Assembly: GCA_018820395.1 (NCBI GenBank)
Contig: JAHJOG010000020.1
Span: forward strand, 1-37,266
DNA from: Gammaproteobacteria bacterium
Lineage (GTDB): Bacteria; Pseudomonadota; Gammaproteobacteria; Burkholderiales; Burkholderiaceae_C
Length of the DNA stretch: 37,266 nucleotides
Direction: 5' to 3'
Program-made: the position numbers and the translations under genes
Shown: positions 9,206 through 17,992 of the stretch, in pieces
Numbering within the stretch: the stretch's first letter is position 1
How the letters are laid out: each line of letters opens with the position of its first letter
The notes under the pieces: model-generated
What the model saw: only the letters and a program-made list of their open reading frames with translations
Databases searched by the model: none
What the model was told of the DNA's origin: nothing

Positions 9206-9831
9206 GTTTGATTCCGAAAAAGGGCACCGTCTATGTCGTCGATGACGACGAGGCAGTGCGGGATTCGCTGCAGTGGTTGCTCGAAGGCAAGGATTACCGG
9301 GTGCGCTGCTTCGATTCGGCGGAATCGTTCCTCTCGCGCTACGACCCCCGTGAAGTCGCTTGCCTCATCGTCGACATCCGCATGGCGGGCATGTCCGGCA
9401 TCGAGCTGCAAGACCGCCTCATCGAACGCCGCTCTCCCCTGCCCATCGTCGTGATCACCGGCCACGGCGACGTGCCGATGGCCGTCGACAGCATGAAGAA
9501 GGGGGCCATGGACTTCATCCAGAAGCCCTTCAACGACGAAGCGCTCGTGGTGCTCGTCGAACGCATGCTCGAGCACGCACGCGATGCCTTCGCACTGCAC
9601 CAGCAGTCGGCAAGCCGCGACGCGCTGCTGTCCAAGCTCACGGGCCGCGAAGCACAGGTGCTCGAACGCATCGTGGCCGGCCGGCTCAACAAGCAGATCG
9701 CAGACGATCTCGGCATCAGCATCAAGACGGTCGAGGCGCACCGCGCCAACATCATGGAAAAGCTCAACGCCAACACGGTGGCCGACCTGCTCAAGATCGC
9801 GCTCGGACAGGTCACGCCGGCGAAGGTCTGA
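9202..9831 (+). CDS. FixJ/LuxR-family response regulator
   Basis: This 209-residue DNA-binding response regulator is the partner of the preceding kinase, with which it overlaps by four bases. The receiver domain (about 8-122) shows the acidic pocket Asp14-Asp16, phospho-acceptor Asp58 (LIVDIRM), Thr86 (VITGHGD) and Lys108 (FIQKPF). A short linker leads to a LuxR/GerE helix-turn-helix (about 143-205, [19 protein letters not shown] and the recognition region [11 protein letters not shown]). This is the FixJ/TodT/TtrR type, which activates transcription when phosphorylated. The target is unknown. Candidates by position are its own operon and the divergent PDH operon, but this is inference only. 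Confidence 0.93.
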   Translation: MSLIPKKGTVYVVDDDEAVRDSLQWLLEGKDYRVRCFDSAESFLSRYDPREVACLIVDIRMAGMSGIELQDRLIERRSPLPIVVITGHGDVPMAVDSMKKGAMDFIQKPFNDEALVVLVERMLEHARDAFALHQQSASRDALLSKLTGREAQVLERIVAGRLNKQIADDLGISIKTVEAHRANIMEKLNANTVADLLKIALGQVTPAKV

Positions 9832-9877
9832 GCTTGGATCGCCGCCCTATCGTCGTCATAGGCAAGCTCTTCTCCCA

Positions 9878-9900
9878 CGCCTGCGCAAGCGGGCGTTTTT
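9878..9900 (+). terminator. Rho-independent terminator after the response regulator
   Basis: A seven-pair stem (CGCCUGC with GCGGGCG, one G-U pair) is capped by a GCAA tetraloop of the GNRA type and followed at once by five T residues. It lies 46 bases past the regulator stop and 20 bases before folD, so it separates the two transcription units. Confidence 0.8.
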
Positions 9901-9919
9901 ACTTCGACAATCGAAAACG

Positions 9920-10807
9920 ATGACTGCTCAACTGATCGACGGCAATGCGCTCTCGCGCCATCTATTGGCCCAGGTTGCCGAGCGGGCCGCGGCGCTCACC
10001 CAGCGCGGCACCACACCGGGCCTGGCGGTGGTCCTCGTCGGCGACGATCCGGCCAGCCAGGTTTACGTCGGCAAGAAAGTGCAGGCCTGCGAGGAGCGCG
10101 GTCTGCGTTCGGTGCTCGAGCGCTATCCGGCCACGTTGACCGAAGCGGATCTGCTCGCGCGCATCGCCGCACTCAATGCCGACGACACCATCCACGGCAT
10201 CCTGGTTCAGATGCCGCTGCCGAAGCACATCGATCCGCACAAGGTGATCGAAGCCATTTCCACCCAGAAGGATGTCGATGGCTATTCGGTTCTTTCCGCC
10301 GGCGAACTGATGGCCGGGCTGCCGGGCTTTCGGCCATGCACGCCCTACGGCTGCATGAAGCTCATCGAAAGCACCGGCGTCGATCTGCGGGGCAAGCACG
10401 CGGTCGTCATCGGCCGCAGCAACACTGTGGGCAAGCCGATGGCTCTGCTGCTGCTGCAGGCCAACGCCACCGTCACCGTTTGCCACAGCGCGACCGCCGA
10501 CATCGGCCACCACACGCGACAGGCCGACGTGGTGGTCGTGGCGGTCGGGCGGCGCAACACGCTCACCGCCGACATGGTCAAACCCGGCGCCATCGTGATC
10601 GACGTCGGCATGAACCGCAACGAACAGAACAAGCTCGCGGGCGACGTCGACTTTGCGGCGGTGCGCGAGGTGGCCGGCCACATCACGCCTGTGCCGGGCG
10701 GCGTCGGGCCGATGACCGTGACCATGCTGCTCGTCAACACCGTCGAATCCGCCGAGCGCCACGCCGCGCGGCAATCGACCTCGAAAACCCCCCAGGCCGC
10801 GGCTTGA
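9920..10807 (+). CDS. folD: Bifunctional methylenetetrahydrofolate dehydrogenase/cyclohydrolase
   Basis: FolD interconverts 5,10-methylene-THF, methenyl-THF and 10-formyl-THF for purine and fMet synthesis in the cytoplasm. The 295-residue product has the catalytic Tyr49/Lys53 motif (VYVGKK), the QMPLPKHID segment (98-105), the Asp120 region (KDVDGYS), the NADP-binding loop GRSNTVGKP (165-173) and the family signature PGGVGPMT (259-266). Length is normal; a short Ala-rich tail follows. The ATG has no clear Shine-Dalgarno. A GACAAT hexamer (9906-9911) right after the upstream terminator could be a -10 element giving a leaderless or very short-leader mRNA. A longer in-frame extension upstream runs through the response regulator gene and was rejected. 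Confidence 0.96.
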   Translation: MTAQLIDGNALSRHLLAQVAERAAALTQRGTTPGLAVVLVGDDPASQVYVGKKVQACEERGLRSVLERYPATLTEADLLARIAALNADDTIHGILVQMPLPKHIDPHKVIEAISTQKDVDGYSVLSAGELMAGLPGFRPCTPYGCMKLIESTGVDLRGKHAVVIGRSNTVGKPMALLLLQANATVTVCHSATADIGHHTRQADVVVVAVGRRNTLTADMVKPGAIVIDVGMNRNEQNKLAGDVDFAAVREVAGHITPVPGGVGPMTVTMLLVNTVESAERHAARQSTSKTPQAAA

Positions 10808-10838
10808 ATACCGGGCCGACGATCGCCACCTGAATCCC

Positions 10839-12886
10839 ATGACCAATCCGCTGCTCGACTTTCAAGACCTTCCGCTCTTCGACCAGATCCGACCCGAACA
10901 CGTCGGCCCTGCCGTCGACGTGCTGCTCGCCGAGGCTGAAGCCGCGCTCCAGACCGTCACCGCACCCGACTTCCCGGCCGATTGGACGGCGATTGCCAAG
11001 GTGCTCGAAGTCGCCTCCGAACGCTTTGGCCGGGCGTGGGGTGCGGTCGGCCATCTGAATGCCGTGGCGGACACGCCGGAGCTTCGCGCGGCCTACAACG
11101 ACGCCATGCCCCGAGTCACCGCTTTCTGGACGCGGCTCGGCTCCGACGAACGGCTCTACGCCAAATACAAGGCCATCGATCCGTCCACGCTCGACCCGAA
11201 CAGCGCCAGGCGCATCACTATGCAATGCGCAACTTCGTGCTCGGCGGCGCGGAGCTGCAAGGCGAATCCAAGAAGCGCTTCGCCGACATCCAGGAACGCC
11301 AGGCCGAGCTCAGCCAGAAGTTCAGCGAGAACGCCCTGGATGCGACCGACGCCTTTGCTTGGTACGCCGAATTGCACGAACTCGAGGGCGTGCCGGACGA
11401 TGTGATCGCTGTCGCGCGGGCTGCCGCTGAAGCCGAAGGCAAGCCGGGCTACAAGCTCACGCTGAAGATGCCCTGCTATCTGCCGGTCATGCAGTTCGCG
11501 AAGAACGGTGCGCTACGCGAGCGGCTCTACCGCGCCTACGTGACGCGGGCCAGCGAGTTCGGCGACGCGGCGCTCGACAACACGCCGCTGATCACCGAAA
11601 TCCTGGCGCTGCGGCAGGAAGAAGCCAGGCTCCTCGGCTACCCGAACTTCGGCGAGTTGTCGATCGTTCCCAAGATGGCCGAATCGGCATCGCACGTGGT
11701 GAGCTTCCTGCGCGACCTGGCCGTGCGGGCGAAGCCGTTCGCCGAACGCGATGTGGCGGACCTGCGCGCCTTCGCGCAAGAACATCTGGCCATCGCCGAT
11801 CCGAAGCCCTGGGACTGGACCTACATCGGCGAAAAGCTCAAGGAAGCGCGCTATGCGTTCAGCGAGCAGGAGGTCAAGCAGTACTTCCCCGCGCCGACGG
11901 TGATGGCGGGCCTTTTCAAGATCGTCGAAACGCTGTTCGAGGTCTCCATCCGGCGCGACACGGCGCCGGTGTGGCATCCGAGCGTCGAGTTCTACCGGAT
12001 CGAGCGCGACGGGGAGAAAGTGGGCCAGTTCTATCTCGACCCCGGAGCCCGGGCCGGCAAGCGCGGCGGCGCGTGGATGGACGACGTGCGTGCGCGCTGG
12101 CTGCGCCCCGACACCGGCGCCGTGCAGACGCCTGTGGCCCAGCTGGTCTGCAACTTCGCCGAAGGCGTCGACGGCAAGCCGCCGCTCCTCACGCACGACG
12201 ACGTGACCACGCTGTTCCACGAGTTCGGGCACGGGCTGCACCATATGCTCACCCGGGTCAACGAACGCGACGTCTCGGGCATCAGCGGCGTCGAGTGGGA
12301 CGCGGTCGAACTGCCGAGCCAGTTCATGGAGAACTTCTGCTGGGAATGGAACGTGCTGCGGCACATGACCTCGCACGTCGACACTGGCGAACCCTTGCCG
12401 CGCGCCTTGTTCGACAAGATGACCGCTGCCAAGAACTTCCAGAGCGGCCTTCAGACCCTGCGGCAGATCGAGTTCTCCTTGTTCGACATGCTGCTGCATA
12501 CCGAGTACGACGCGTCCCAGGGCCAGCCAGGCGACGCGATGGACGTGCTGAACAAGGTGCGCCAGGAAGTCGCCGTGATGCCCTCGCCGGAATTCAGCCG
12601 CACGCCCAACACCTTCAGCCACATCTTTTCCGGCGGCTATGCGGCGGGCTACTACAGCTACAAGTGGGCCGAGGTGCTGAGCGCGGACGCCTATGCCGCT
12701 TTCGAGGAAACCGCCGGTGCCGACGGACTTCCGAGCATCGAGACCGGCCGCAGGTACCGGCAGTCGATCCTCGAGGCCGGAGGAAGCCGCAGCGCCATGG
12801 AGTCGTTCAAGGCCTTCCGCGGCCGCGAGCCTCGACTCGACGCGCTTTTGCGACACCAGGGCATGGCCGACCCGCAGTCGGCCTGA
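10839..12886 (+). pseudogene. prlC: Oligopeptidase A-type M3 zinc metallopeptidase, interrupted by a frameshift
   Basis: M3 oligopeptidases degrade short peptides, including cleaved signal peptides, in the cytoplasm. Reading starts at 10839 (MTNPLLDFQDLPLFDQIRPEHV) and stays family-like for about 121 codons to DPNSA. It then loses similarity and stops at 11405. The family sequence resumes in another frame at about 11204 (RQAHHYAMRNFVLGG) and runs to 12886. Adding one base near 11200-11210 would join both parts into about 682 residues, close to the 680 of E. coli OpdA. The zinc motif HEFGH (12218-12232) and the C-terminal FSHIFSGGYAAGYYSYKWAE are intact, so only the early frame is broken. It is either a recent mutation or a sequence error; no slippery heptamer is obvious. 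folD ends 31 bases upstream. Confidence 0.85.
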
Positions 12887-12937
12887 TCCGGGTACGGAGC
12901 CTGAGATACTGCGTTCTTGGCTCACGGGAGATCACAG

Positions 12938-13564
12938 ATGGAGTTCAGAGTGCGTTACACGGCGATCGGGCTGGCAATGCTTGCCGGCGTGGCCGCTGCG
13001 CAACCGATTTATCGCCAAGTCGACAAGAACGGCAAGGTCACTTTTTCGGATCAGCCGCCGGCCGCCGACGTCCAACCTGCGACGCCCAGGGCCGGCATCA
13101 CGCCGGGAGCGAATGCGGCGCTGCCTTACGAGTTGCGTCAGGTCGTCCAGCGCTACCCGGTGACGATCTACACCAGTGATGAATGCGGGGGTTGCGCGGC
13201 AGGCCGTTCGTTGCTCGTCACCCGAGGCGTGCCTTTCGACGAGCGCACGGTCAAGAGCAACGAGGACATCGACGCGCTCGAGAAGCTGAGCGGCCAGACC
13301 TCGCTGCCGCTTCTCGCGATCGGCGCCCAGCAACTCAAGGGTTTCTCGGACGCCGAATGGTCGCAATACCTCGACGCGGCGGGCTATCCCAAGAGCAATT
13401 CATTGCCTACAGGATTCCAGAACCCATCGGCTCGCCCGCTCGTCGCGGTGCAGCCCGCCAAGGCGCCACCTCCGCCGCGCGCCGCTTCGGCTCCGCCGCC
13501 ACCGGCCGCGCCTCCGCCGGAATCGGGCCCGACGCCGAGCAATCCTGCCGGCATCAAGTTCTGA
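12938..13564 (+). CDS. Secreted DUF4124-glutaredoxin fusion protein
   Basis: The 208-residue product starts with a signal peptide (about 1-21, cleavage likely after VAAA). A DUF4124-like segment follows (about 22-44, QPIYRQVDKNGKVTFSDQPP). Next is a glutaredoxin/thioredoxin-fold domain (about 74-152) with a CGGC pair at Cys83/Cys86 and a likely cis-Pro at 124 (TSLPLL). The tail (about 170-208) is rich in Pro, Ala and Ser. It is probably a periplasmic thiol-disulfide protein; substrate and electron donor are unknown. The ATG at 12938 was preferred over a TTG seven codons earlier because GGGAG (12926-12930) is seven bases upstream and the signal peptide then starts cleanly. A GATACT hexamer near 12904-12909 may be its -10. 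It converges on rpiA with only 12 bases between the stops. Confidence 0.82.
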   Translation: MEFRVRYTAIGLAMLAGVAAAQPIYRQVDKNGKVTFSDQPPAADVQPATPRAGITPGANAALPYELRQVVQRYPVTIYTSDECGGCAAGRSLLVTRGVPFDERTVKSNEDIDALEKLSGQTSLPLLAIGAQQLKGFSDAEWSQYLDAAGYPKSNSLPTGFQNPSARPLVAVQPAKAPPPPRAASAPPPPAAPPPESGPTPSNPAGIKF

Positions 13565-13576
13565 GTCGGCTGCCGC

Positions 13577-14278
13577 TCAGTCGTAGCGCAAGGTTTCGAC
13601 CCCGGCTGGCGTGCCCATCAGGCACACGTTGGCTCGCTGCCGGGCGAACACACCGACGGTGATCACACCGGGCCACTGATTCACCTCGGTTTCGAAATCG
13701 AAGGGGTCGGTGATCTTCAAGCCGGTCACGTCGACAATGAACTGACCGTTGTCCGTGATCAGCGGTGTGCCGTTGGCCTGGCGCACACGCGCTGTTCCAC
13801 CGAGCCGTGCGAACTGACGTACCACGCGCCCGACCGCCATCGGGATGACCTCGACCGGTAACGGAAAAGCGCCCAGCGTGCGAACCTGCTTGGTCGCATC
13901 GACGATACAGACGAACTGCCGGGACTGCGCCGCCACGATCTTTTCTCGCGTGAGCGCGGCGCCGCCGCCCTTGATCATGCAGCCGCGACAGTCGATCTCG
14001 TCGGCGCCATCGACATAGACGAAGAGTTCGTCCACTTCGTTGCAATCGAAGACGGGGATGCCCAGCGCCAGAAGGCGTTCCGTCGAGGCCACCGAGCTCG
14101 ACACGGCACCGCGGATCCGGTCTTTGACCGTGCCGAGCGCATCGATGAACTTGTTGACCGTCGACCCCGTCCCCACGCCGATGATCTGCCCCTCGCCCAC
14201 GTAATCCAGCGCGGCCAGGCCTACGCGGGCCTTGAGATCGTCCTGGGTGAAGTTGGATGCGGGAGCGGACGAGTTCAT
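13577..14278 (-). CDS. rpiA: Ribose-5-phosphate isomerase A
   Basis: RpiA interconverts ribose 5-phosphate and ribulose 5-phosphate in the non-oxidative pentose phosphate pathway. The 233-residue product carries the phosphate-binding GTGST (36-40), the active-site DGADEID (90-96), and the [13 protein letters not shown] block (103-115) holding the general base Glu and a Lys. Length is slightly above the usual 219-225 because of a short N-terminal extension. The start has an AAGGA ribosome site about nine bases upstream. It diverges from pyrD across 40 bases, with a GATAAT -10-like hexamer on this strand at 14312-14317. No terminator is visible between its end and the convergent glutaredoxin gene. 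Confidence 0.96.
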   Translation of the reverse strand: MNSSAPASNFTQDDLKARVGLAALDYVGEGQIIGVGTGSTVNKFIDALGTVKDRIRGAVSSSVASTERLLALGIPVFDCNEVDELFVYVDGADEIDCRGCMIKGGGAALTREKIVAAQSRQFVCIVDATKQVRTLGAFPLPVEVIPMAVGRVVRQFARLGGTARVRQANGTPLITDNGQFIVDVTGLKITDPFDFETEVNQWPGVITVGVFARQRANVCLMGTPAGVETLRYD

Positions 14279-14318
14279 CGCGGAGAATCCTTGGCTGTCA
14301 GAAGCTTTCGATTATCCG
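14279..14318. promoter_or_regulatory. Compact bidirectional promoter region of rpiA and pyrD
   Basis: Only 40 bases separate the two divergent starts. The core CGATTATCCG (14309-14318) reads GATTAT on the plus strand (towards pyrD) and GATAAT on the minus strand (towards rpiA). A shared -10 on both strands is therefore plausible. For rpiA this gives a leader of about 25-30 bases that contains its AAGGA site. For pyrD it ends only three bases before the ATG, so the pyrD transcript would be leaderless or start further upstream. No convincing -35 is seen for either direction. Confidence 0.4.
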
Positions 14319-15395
14319 ATGACCCTGCTGCTCTCTTCGCTCTACGGGCTCGCCCGACCCTTTCTTTTCGGCATCGACCCCGAGCATGCCCACGAACGCA
14401 CGCTCGATGTGCTCGAGCGCACGCAGAACACGCCCTTTGCGCTCGGCTACACCGCGCCGCGCATCGACGATCCGCTCGTGCTCGCCGGCCTTCGGTTTCC
14501 GAACCGCGTCGGCCTGGCTGCGGGACTCGACAAGAACGCGCGATGCATCGACGCTTTCGCGGCCATGGGCTTCGGATTCGTCGAGGTCGGCACGGTCACC
14601 CCCAAAGGACAGCCGGGCAATCCCAAGCCCCGCATGTTTCGCATCCCCGAGCGCAAGGCGCTCATCAATCGGCTCGGCTTCAACAACGAAGGTCTCGACG
14701 CCTTCGTGAAGAACGTGCAGCGGGCACGATTCCGCACGCGGCGCGCCGATGCGCCCATGCTGCTCGGCCTCAACATCGGCAAGAACGCCGTCACGCCGAT
14801 CGAGCGGGCCGTGGAAGACTATCTGGTGTGCCTGGACGGCGTCTACCCGCATGCGGATTACGTGACCATCAACGTCTCGAGCCCCAATACCGCCAATCTG
14901 CGCACGCTACAAAGCGACGAGGCGCTGGACACTCTGCTCGGCGCTCTGGCAGACAAGCGCGAACTCCTCGCCGCGCGGCTCGGAAAGAGGACGCCGTTGT
15001 TCGTGAAGATTGCGCCGGACCTCGACGAGAAACAAGTGGGCGTCATCGCGGCTGCATTGCTGCGCCACGGCATGGATGGCGTCGTCGCGACCAACACCAC
15101 TCTGGCGCGCGACGCCGTCGAGGGGCTTGCGCACGCAAAGGAAGCCGGTGGACTGTCGGGCGCTCCGCTCATGGCGGCCAGCAACCGTGTCATCGGGCAA
15201 CTGAGAAATGCACTCGGGCCGAAGTTTCCGATCATCGGGGTCGGCGGGATCATGAGCGCGAAAGACGCCCTCGCAAAGATCGACGCGGGTGCCGATCTCG
15301 TCCAGATTTATACAGGGCTGATTTACCGGGGACCTTCGGTGGTCACTCAAGTGGCACAGGCGCTCCGCCAGCGCAGCGGAGCCCGGGCGACATAG
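14319..15395 (+). CDS. pyrD: Quinone-dependent dihydroorotate dehydrogenase (class 2)
   Basis: PyrD oxidises dihydroorotate to orotate with FMN and passes electrons to quinone at the inner membrane, the fourth step of UMP synthesis. The 358-residue product has the class 2 N-terminal helical extension (1-45, [19 protein letters not shown]) that binds membrane and quinone. FMN-contact segments are [10 protein letters not shown] (65-74) and [15 protein letters not shown]. The catalytic Ser is in NVSSPNT (Ser187). Phosphate-binding loops IIGVGGI and YTGLIYRGP are near the C-terminus. The ATG at 14319 gives the standard class 2 N-terminus; an upstream in-frame extension overlaps rpiA and was rejected. 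No Shine-Dalgarno precedes it. Confidence 0.96.
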   Translation: MTLLLSSLYGLARPFLFGIDPEHAHERTLDVLERTQNTPFALGYTAPRIDDPLVLAGLRFPNRVGLAAGLDKNARCIDAFAAMGFGFVEVGTVTPKGQPGNPKPRMFRIPERKALINRLGFNNEGLDAFVKNVQRARFRTRRADAPMLLGLNIGKNAVTPIERAVEDYLVCLDGVYPHADYVTINVSSPNTANLRTLQSDEALDTLLGALADKRELLAARLGKRTPLFVKIAPDLDEKQVGVIAAALLRHGMDGVVATNTTLARDAVEGLAHAKEAGGLSGAPLMAASNRVIGQLRNALGPKFPIIGVGGIMSAKDALAKIDAGADLVQIYTGLIYRGPSVVTQVAQALRQRSGARAT

Positions 15396-15419
15396 TCGAC
15401 GTCGACGAGTGGCACAGCC

Positions 15420-15440
15420 GCGTGGCTCGGCGAGCCACGC
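15420..15440. terminator. Perfect hairpin between convergent pyrD and the YqjE/YqjK-like gene
   Basis: Nine perfectly complementary bases (GCGTGGCTC and GAGCCACGC) flank a three-base loop. It lies 24 bases after the pyrD stop and also past the end of the convergent minus-strand gene. There is no T-run on either strand, so it is not a canonical intrinsic terminator. It may act as a bidirectional 3-prime-end stabiliser or a Rho-assisted end. Confidence 0.5.
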
Positions 15441-15486
15441 AACTCCGAACACTCTTAGCGCTTCTTGGTGCCCTTGCTGGGCTTCA

Positions 15487-16239
15487 TCAGCGCATGCGCC
15501 AGGCAATCGGCGCGATCACCGCGGCCCAGCGCAACAGCCGACGAGGCCCGAAGACGGCCAATATGGCGGCCGCTGCGGCACCTGCGGCAATTGGATTCTC
15601 TTTGGCGAGCCGCACAGCCGTTGCGGTCGGCGTCTCGTTCGCTGGCGGCGGGCGCCGCGCTGCCCTGACGTCCGACGCCGACGGCGGCGCCTTCGGCAGG
15701 TTCGGAGGCGCAGGGACAGACATGGTGGCCACGCGCTTGCGCTGCGTCGCGATGCGAGCCAAGAGTTCGTCCTGCGAGAGAGCCCGGTGTGCGGGCATGC
15801 GCTCGTGCTCCTCGTGCTCTTGGTGCTCGGCGCCCTCTCCGATCTTGAAGCGATGCTGGATCCACTGCCAGTCGCGCTCGAACTCCTGGCGCGCGGGTTC
15901 CAGGCTCGTCGATGCCTTGCGCAATGTAGCCAGCAGAAGGGCCGCAGCGATCACCCACAGCGCGACCCAAAAGCCGGCAACGCACCATGCAGCGGTGACT
16001 CGGTAGGGTGTGTCCCAGAAGTGCACCACGATGGCAACGGACACCAGAGCCACGGTGATGGTGGTCAAGCCGATCAGGACGATCGACAGCGCCAGCCCCA
16101 TCACCAGCCGCTTCTTTTCCTCGTTGGCTACGAGACGCAGCAACTGCATGCGGTCTTTGGCAGCCAGCGCGGTCTCGCCGGCGGCGATCTTCAGCCGTCG
16201 CAGTCGGGATTTCCAACCGAACAATGCAGACAACTTCAT
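15487..16239 (-). CDS. YqjE-like holin-superfamily membrane protein with YqjK-like C-terminal region
   Basis: The 250-residue protein has an N-terminal part (1-130) like the YqjE/Phage_holin_3_6 family. It shows a basic start, an amphipathic helix and two membrane segments (about 46-73 and 81-105). A His/Glu-rich linker (HQEHEEHER, about 138-147) leads to a C-terminal region (155-250). There, SQDELLARIATQRKRVA and a final hydrophobic stretch with FGPRRLLRWA resemble YqjK of the E. coli yqjD-yqjE-yqjK operon. The product thus looks like a fusion of the last two genes of that operon, and the neighbouring yqjD-like gene supports this. Function is unknown; the group is tied to the inner membrane and stationary phase in E. 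coli. The GGAGG ribosome site supports the start. A 10-codon frame overlaps the stop (see findings). Confidence 0.75.
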   Translation of the reverse strand: MKLSALFGWKSRLRRLKIAAGETALAAKDRMQLLRLVANEEKKRLVMGLALSIVLIGLTTITVALVSVAIVVHFWDTPYRVTAAWCVAGFWVALWVIAAALLLATLRKASTSLEPARQEFERDWQWIQHRFKIGEGAEHQEHEEHERMPAHRALSQDELLARIATQRKRVATMSVPAPPNLPKAPPSASDVRAARRPPPANETPTATAVRLAKENPIAAGAAAAAILAVFGPRRLLRWAAVIAPIAWRMR

Positions 16240-16305
16240 GCCCCGCCCTCCTGCTCGCCCGACATCTCGCCGAATGTTCTTTGCATCTTCAAAAGGCGCC
16301 CCCCA

Positions 16306-16614
16306 TCAGCGTCGACCCAGCAACAGACCGACGAGCACGCCGACCGCGAGCGCACCAGCCGCGATCTGCCATGGCTCGTCATGGGCATAGGCATTGGCGG
16401 TAGAGGCCGCTTCGCGCGCTTTTTGTGCGGCGACCTTGCTCTTCTCTGCAGCGAGTTCTCGCGCGATGGCAATCTTGCTGTCGATGCGCTGCTTCAGCGC
16501 CTTGATCTGGGGCAGCTTGGAGAGATCGTCGTGGGACAGCACGCCTTGAACGTCGCTCGCGATGTCCTCGGCAACGGCATCTGCTGCGGCTTCGAGGTTG
16601 GTGGTTGTGTTCAT
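16306..16614 (-). CDS. DUF883 family protein (YqjD/ElaB-like)
   Basis: The 102-residue product is mostly a long charged helix (about 5-78, rich in Ala, Lys, Glu). A single C-terminal membrane segment follows (about 82-98) and the chain ends in the family signature GLLLGRR. In E. coli, YqjD and ElaB are C-tail-anchored inner membrane proteins that associate with ribosomes in stationary phase; that role is known for the family, not shown here. It is the first gene of a pair with the YqjE/YqjK-like gene 66 bases downstream, the same order as E. coli yqjD-yqjE. An AAGG site lies about eight bases before the ATG. Confidence 0.85.
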   Translation of the reverse strand: MNTTTNLEAAADAVAEDIASDVQGVLSHDDLSKLPQIKALKQRIDSKIAIARELAAEKSKVAAQKAREAASTANAYAHDEPWQIAAGALAVGVLVGLLLGRR

Positions 16615-16686
16615 TGAATACCCTTCTTTGTGAATACCGGCACCGCGCCGGCGACTTCACACCTGCAAACGGCGTGCAAGCCCATG

Positions 16687-17802
16687 TTACATGCCTCCCG
16701 GTGACTGTGACACCTGCGAGACGACGTATCTTCCGATGGCGAGACTGCTCGTGAGCCCCGGTGACTCGATGCCGAACAGATTGACCAGCCCCGCGACGCC
16801 GTGCTCGGCCGGGCCGTCGATCCTGAAGTCGGCGGCCGGCTCGCCCGGCCCGGAAATCTTCGGCCGGATACCGGCATAACCGGGGATCAGCGCGTGGTCC
16901 GGCAACGCAGGCCAATACTTGCGCACCTCGGCATAGAACGCGTCGCCGCGAGCGCCGTCCACCGCGAGCTCATCCGGCGAATCGACCCACTCGACATCCG
17001 GCCCGAACTTGGCCTGGCCGCCCAGGTCCAGCGTGAGATGAACGCCGAGGCCGGCGACTTCAGGCACGGGATAGATCAGGTGGCTGAATGGCGCGCGCCC
17101 AGCCAGATTGAAATAGTTGCCCTTGGCGTAATACGACGGCGGAACCGCCTCTTCCGGCAAGCCCGAAAAGCGCCGAGCCAGACGAGGTGCGTGCAGCCCC
17201 GCGGCATTGACGACCAACCCGCATTCAAGGCTGGTGCCGTCGCTGGTGTGGAGTGCGACGCGGCCCGATCCGCATTGCGCCTCTTTCACCTGTGACTTGA
17301 ACGCCACGATACCGCCCGCCTCTTCCAGATCACCTTGCAGGCTGAGCATGAGCGCATGGCTGTCGATGATTCCCGTACTGGGCGAATGCAAGGCAGCGCG
17401 ACATTCCAATTGAGGCTCCATGTCGCGAGCCTCTTCGCGAGCAAGCAGGCGAAGGTCGTCCACACCATTGGCGCGGGCTCTTGCGGCAACCCCGTCCAGA
17501 TGAGCGACCTGCGCAACTGACGTGGCGACGATCAGCTTGCCGCATCGCCGATGTGGCAGAGCGCGTTCCTGCGCGTAGTCATAAAGCAATCGCTTGCCCT
17601 CCACGCACAGGCGTGCTTTCAGGGAATCCATCGCGTAGTAAATGCCGGCATGAATCACTTCGCTGTTGCGCGAACTGGTGCCCGTCCCAATGGCACCTTC
17701 GGACTCCAGCACGATGACCTCGCGCCCCGCAAGAGCGAGCGCCCTCGCCACGGCCAGCCCGACCACACCTGCCCCGATCACCACGCAATCCACATGTTCC
17801 AT
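16687..17802 (-). CDS. FAD-dependent oxidoreductase, L-2-hydroxyglutarate oxidase (LhgO)-like
   Basis: The 371-residue product is a DAO-family flavoprotein. The N-terminal dinucleotide fold is clear ([16 protein letters not shown] with the acidic end of strand 2 in VIVLESE, about 7-35). [15 protein letters not shown] (about 42-56) is typical of the LhgO/L2HGDH group, as is the C-terminal [16 protein letters not shown]. Family members oxidise L-2-hydroxyglutarate to 2-oxoglutarate and pass electrons to quinone or oxygen. Substrate identity here is inferred from family likeness only. It stands on the minus strand between the DUF883 gene and the small proline-rich gene, 72 and 39 bases away, and neither neighbour explains its role. 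Confidence 0.8.
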   Translation of the reverse strand: MEHVDCVVIGAGVVGLAVARALALAGREVIVLESEGAIGTGTSSRNSEVIHAGIYYAMDSLKARLCVEGKRLLYDYAQERALPHRRCGKLIVATSVAQVAHLDGVAARARANGVDDLRLLAREEARDMEPQLECRAALHSPSTGIIDSHALMLSLQGDLEEAGGIVAFKSQVKEAQCGSGRVALHTSDGTSLECGLVVNAAGLHAPRLARRFSGLPEEAVPPSYYAKGNYFNLAGRAPFSHLIYPVPEVAGLGVHLTLDLGGQAKFGPDVEWVDSPDELAVDGARGDAFYAEVRKYWPALPDHALIPGYAGIRPKISGPGEPAADFRIDGPAEHGVAGLVNLFGIESPGLTSSLAIGRYVVSQVSQSPGGM

Positions 17803-17841
17803 TGCGTGAGCTTAGCGTCGACGGCATGGTCGCTGCGCGAG

Positions 17842-17985
17842 TCAAGGCATGCCGACCGGTGCAGGCCCAGGGCCTGTTGGCTTGCCGGGCGGTCCAGAAG
17901 GGCCCTGATCCGGCTCGACGGGCAAGTCCGGCCCCTCGGGCGGGTCAGGCGTGATCGGGGTGGGCAGGTCGGGTTGGCTCGCCAT
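17842..17985 (-). CDS. Small proline-rich hypothetical protein (47 residues)
   Basis: The product is 47 residues with about a third Pro and many Gly and Asp (MASQPDLPTPITPDPPEGPDL...). It has no signal peptide, membrane segment or recognisable domain, and is probably disordered. The ATG at 17985 was chosen because GAAGGAG lies seven bases upstream, an unusually strong ribosome site for this window. A longer frame to 18045 would bypass that site. The site lies in one arm of a perfect hairpin (17993-18009), which suggests translational control. Similar short Pro-rich proteins are annotated as hypothetical in related genera. Function is unknown. Confidence 0.6.
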   Translation of the reverse strand: MASQPDLPTPITPDPPEGPDLPVEPDQGPSGPPGKPTGPGPAPVGMP

Positions 17986-17992
17986 GGCATTG

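Noticed and set aside
11195-11215. Programmed ribosomal frameshift in the M3 peptidase gene
   Set aside because: No slippery heptamer or following pseudoknot is evident, and the family is normally read in one frame.
17778-17990. 70-codon frame overlapping the proline-rich gene in another phase
   Set aside because: It overlaps the LhgO-like start and fits the Shine-Dalgarno less well (two bases against seven for 17985).
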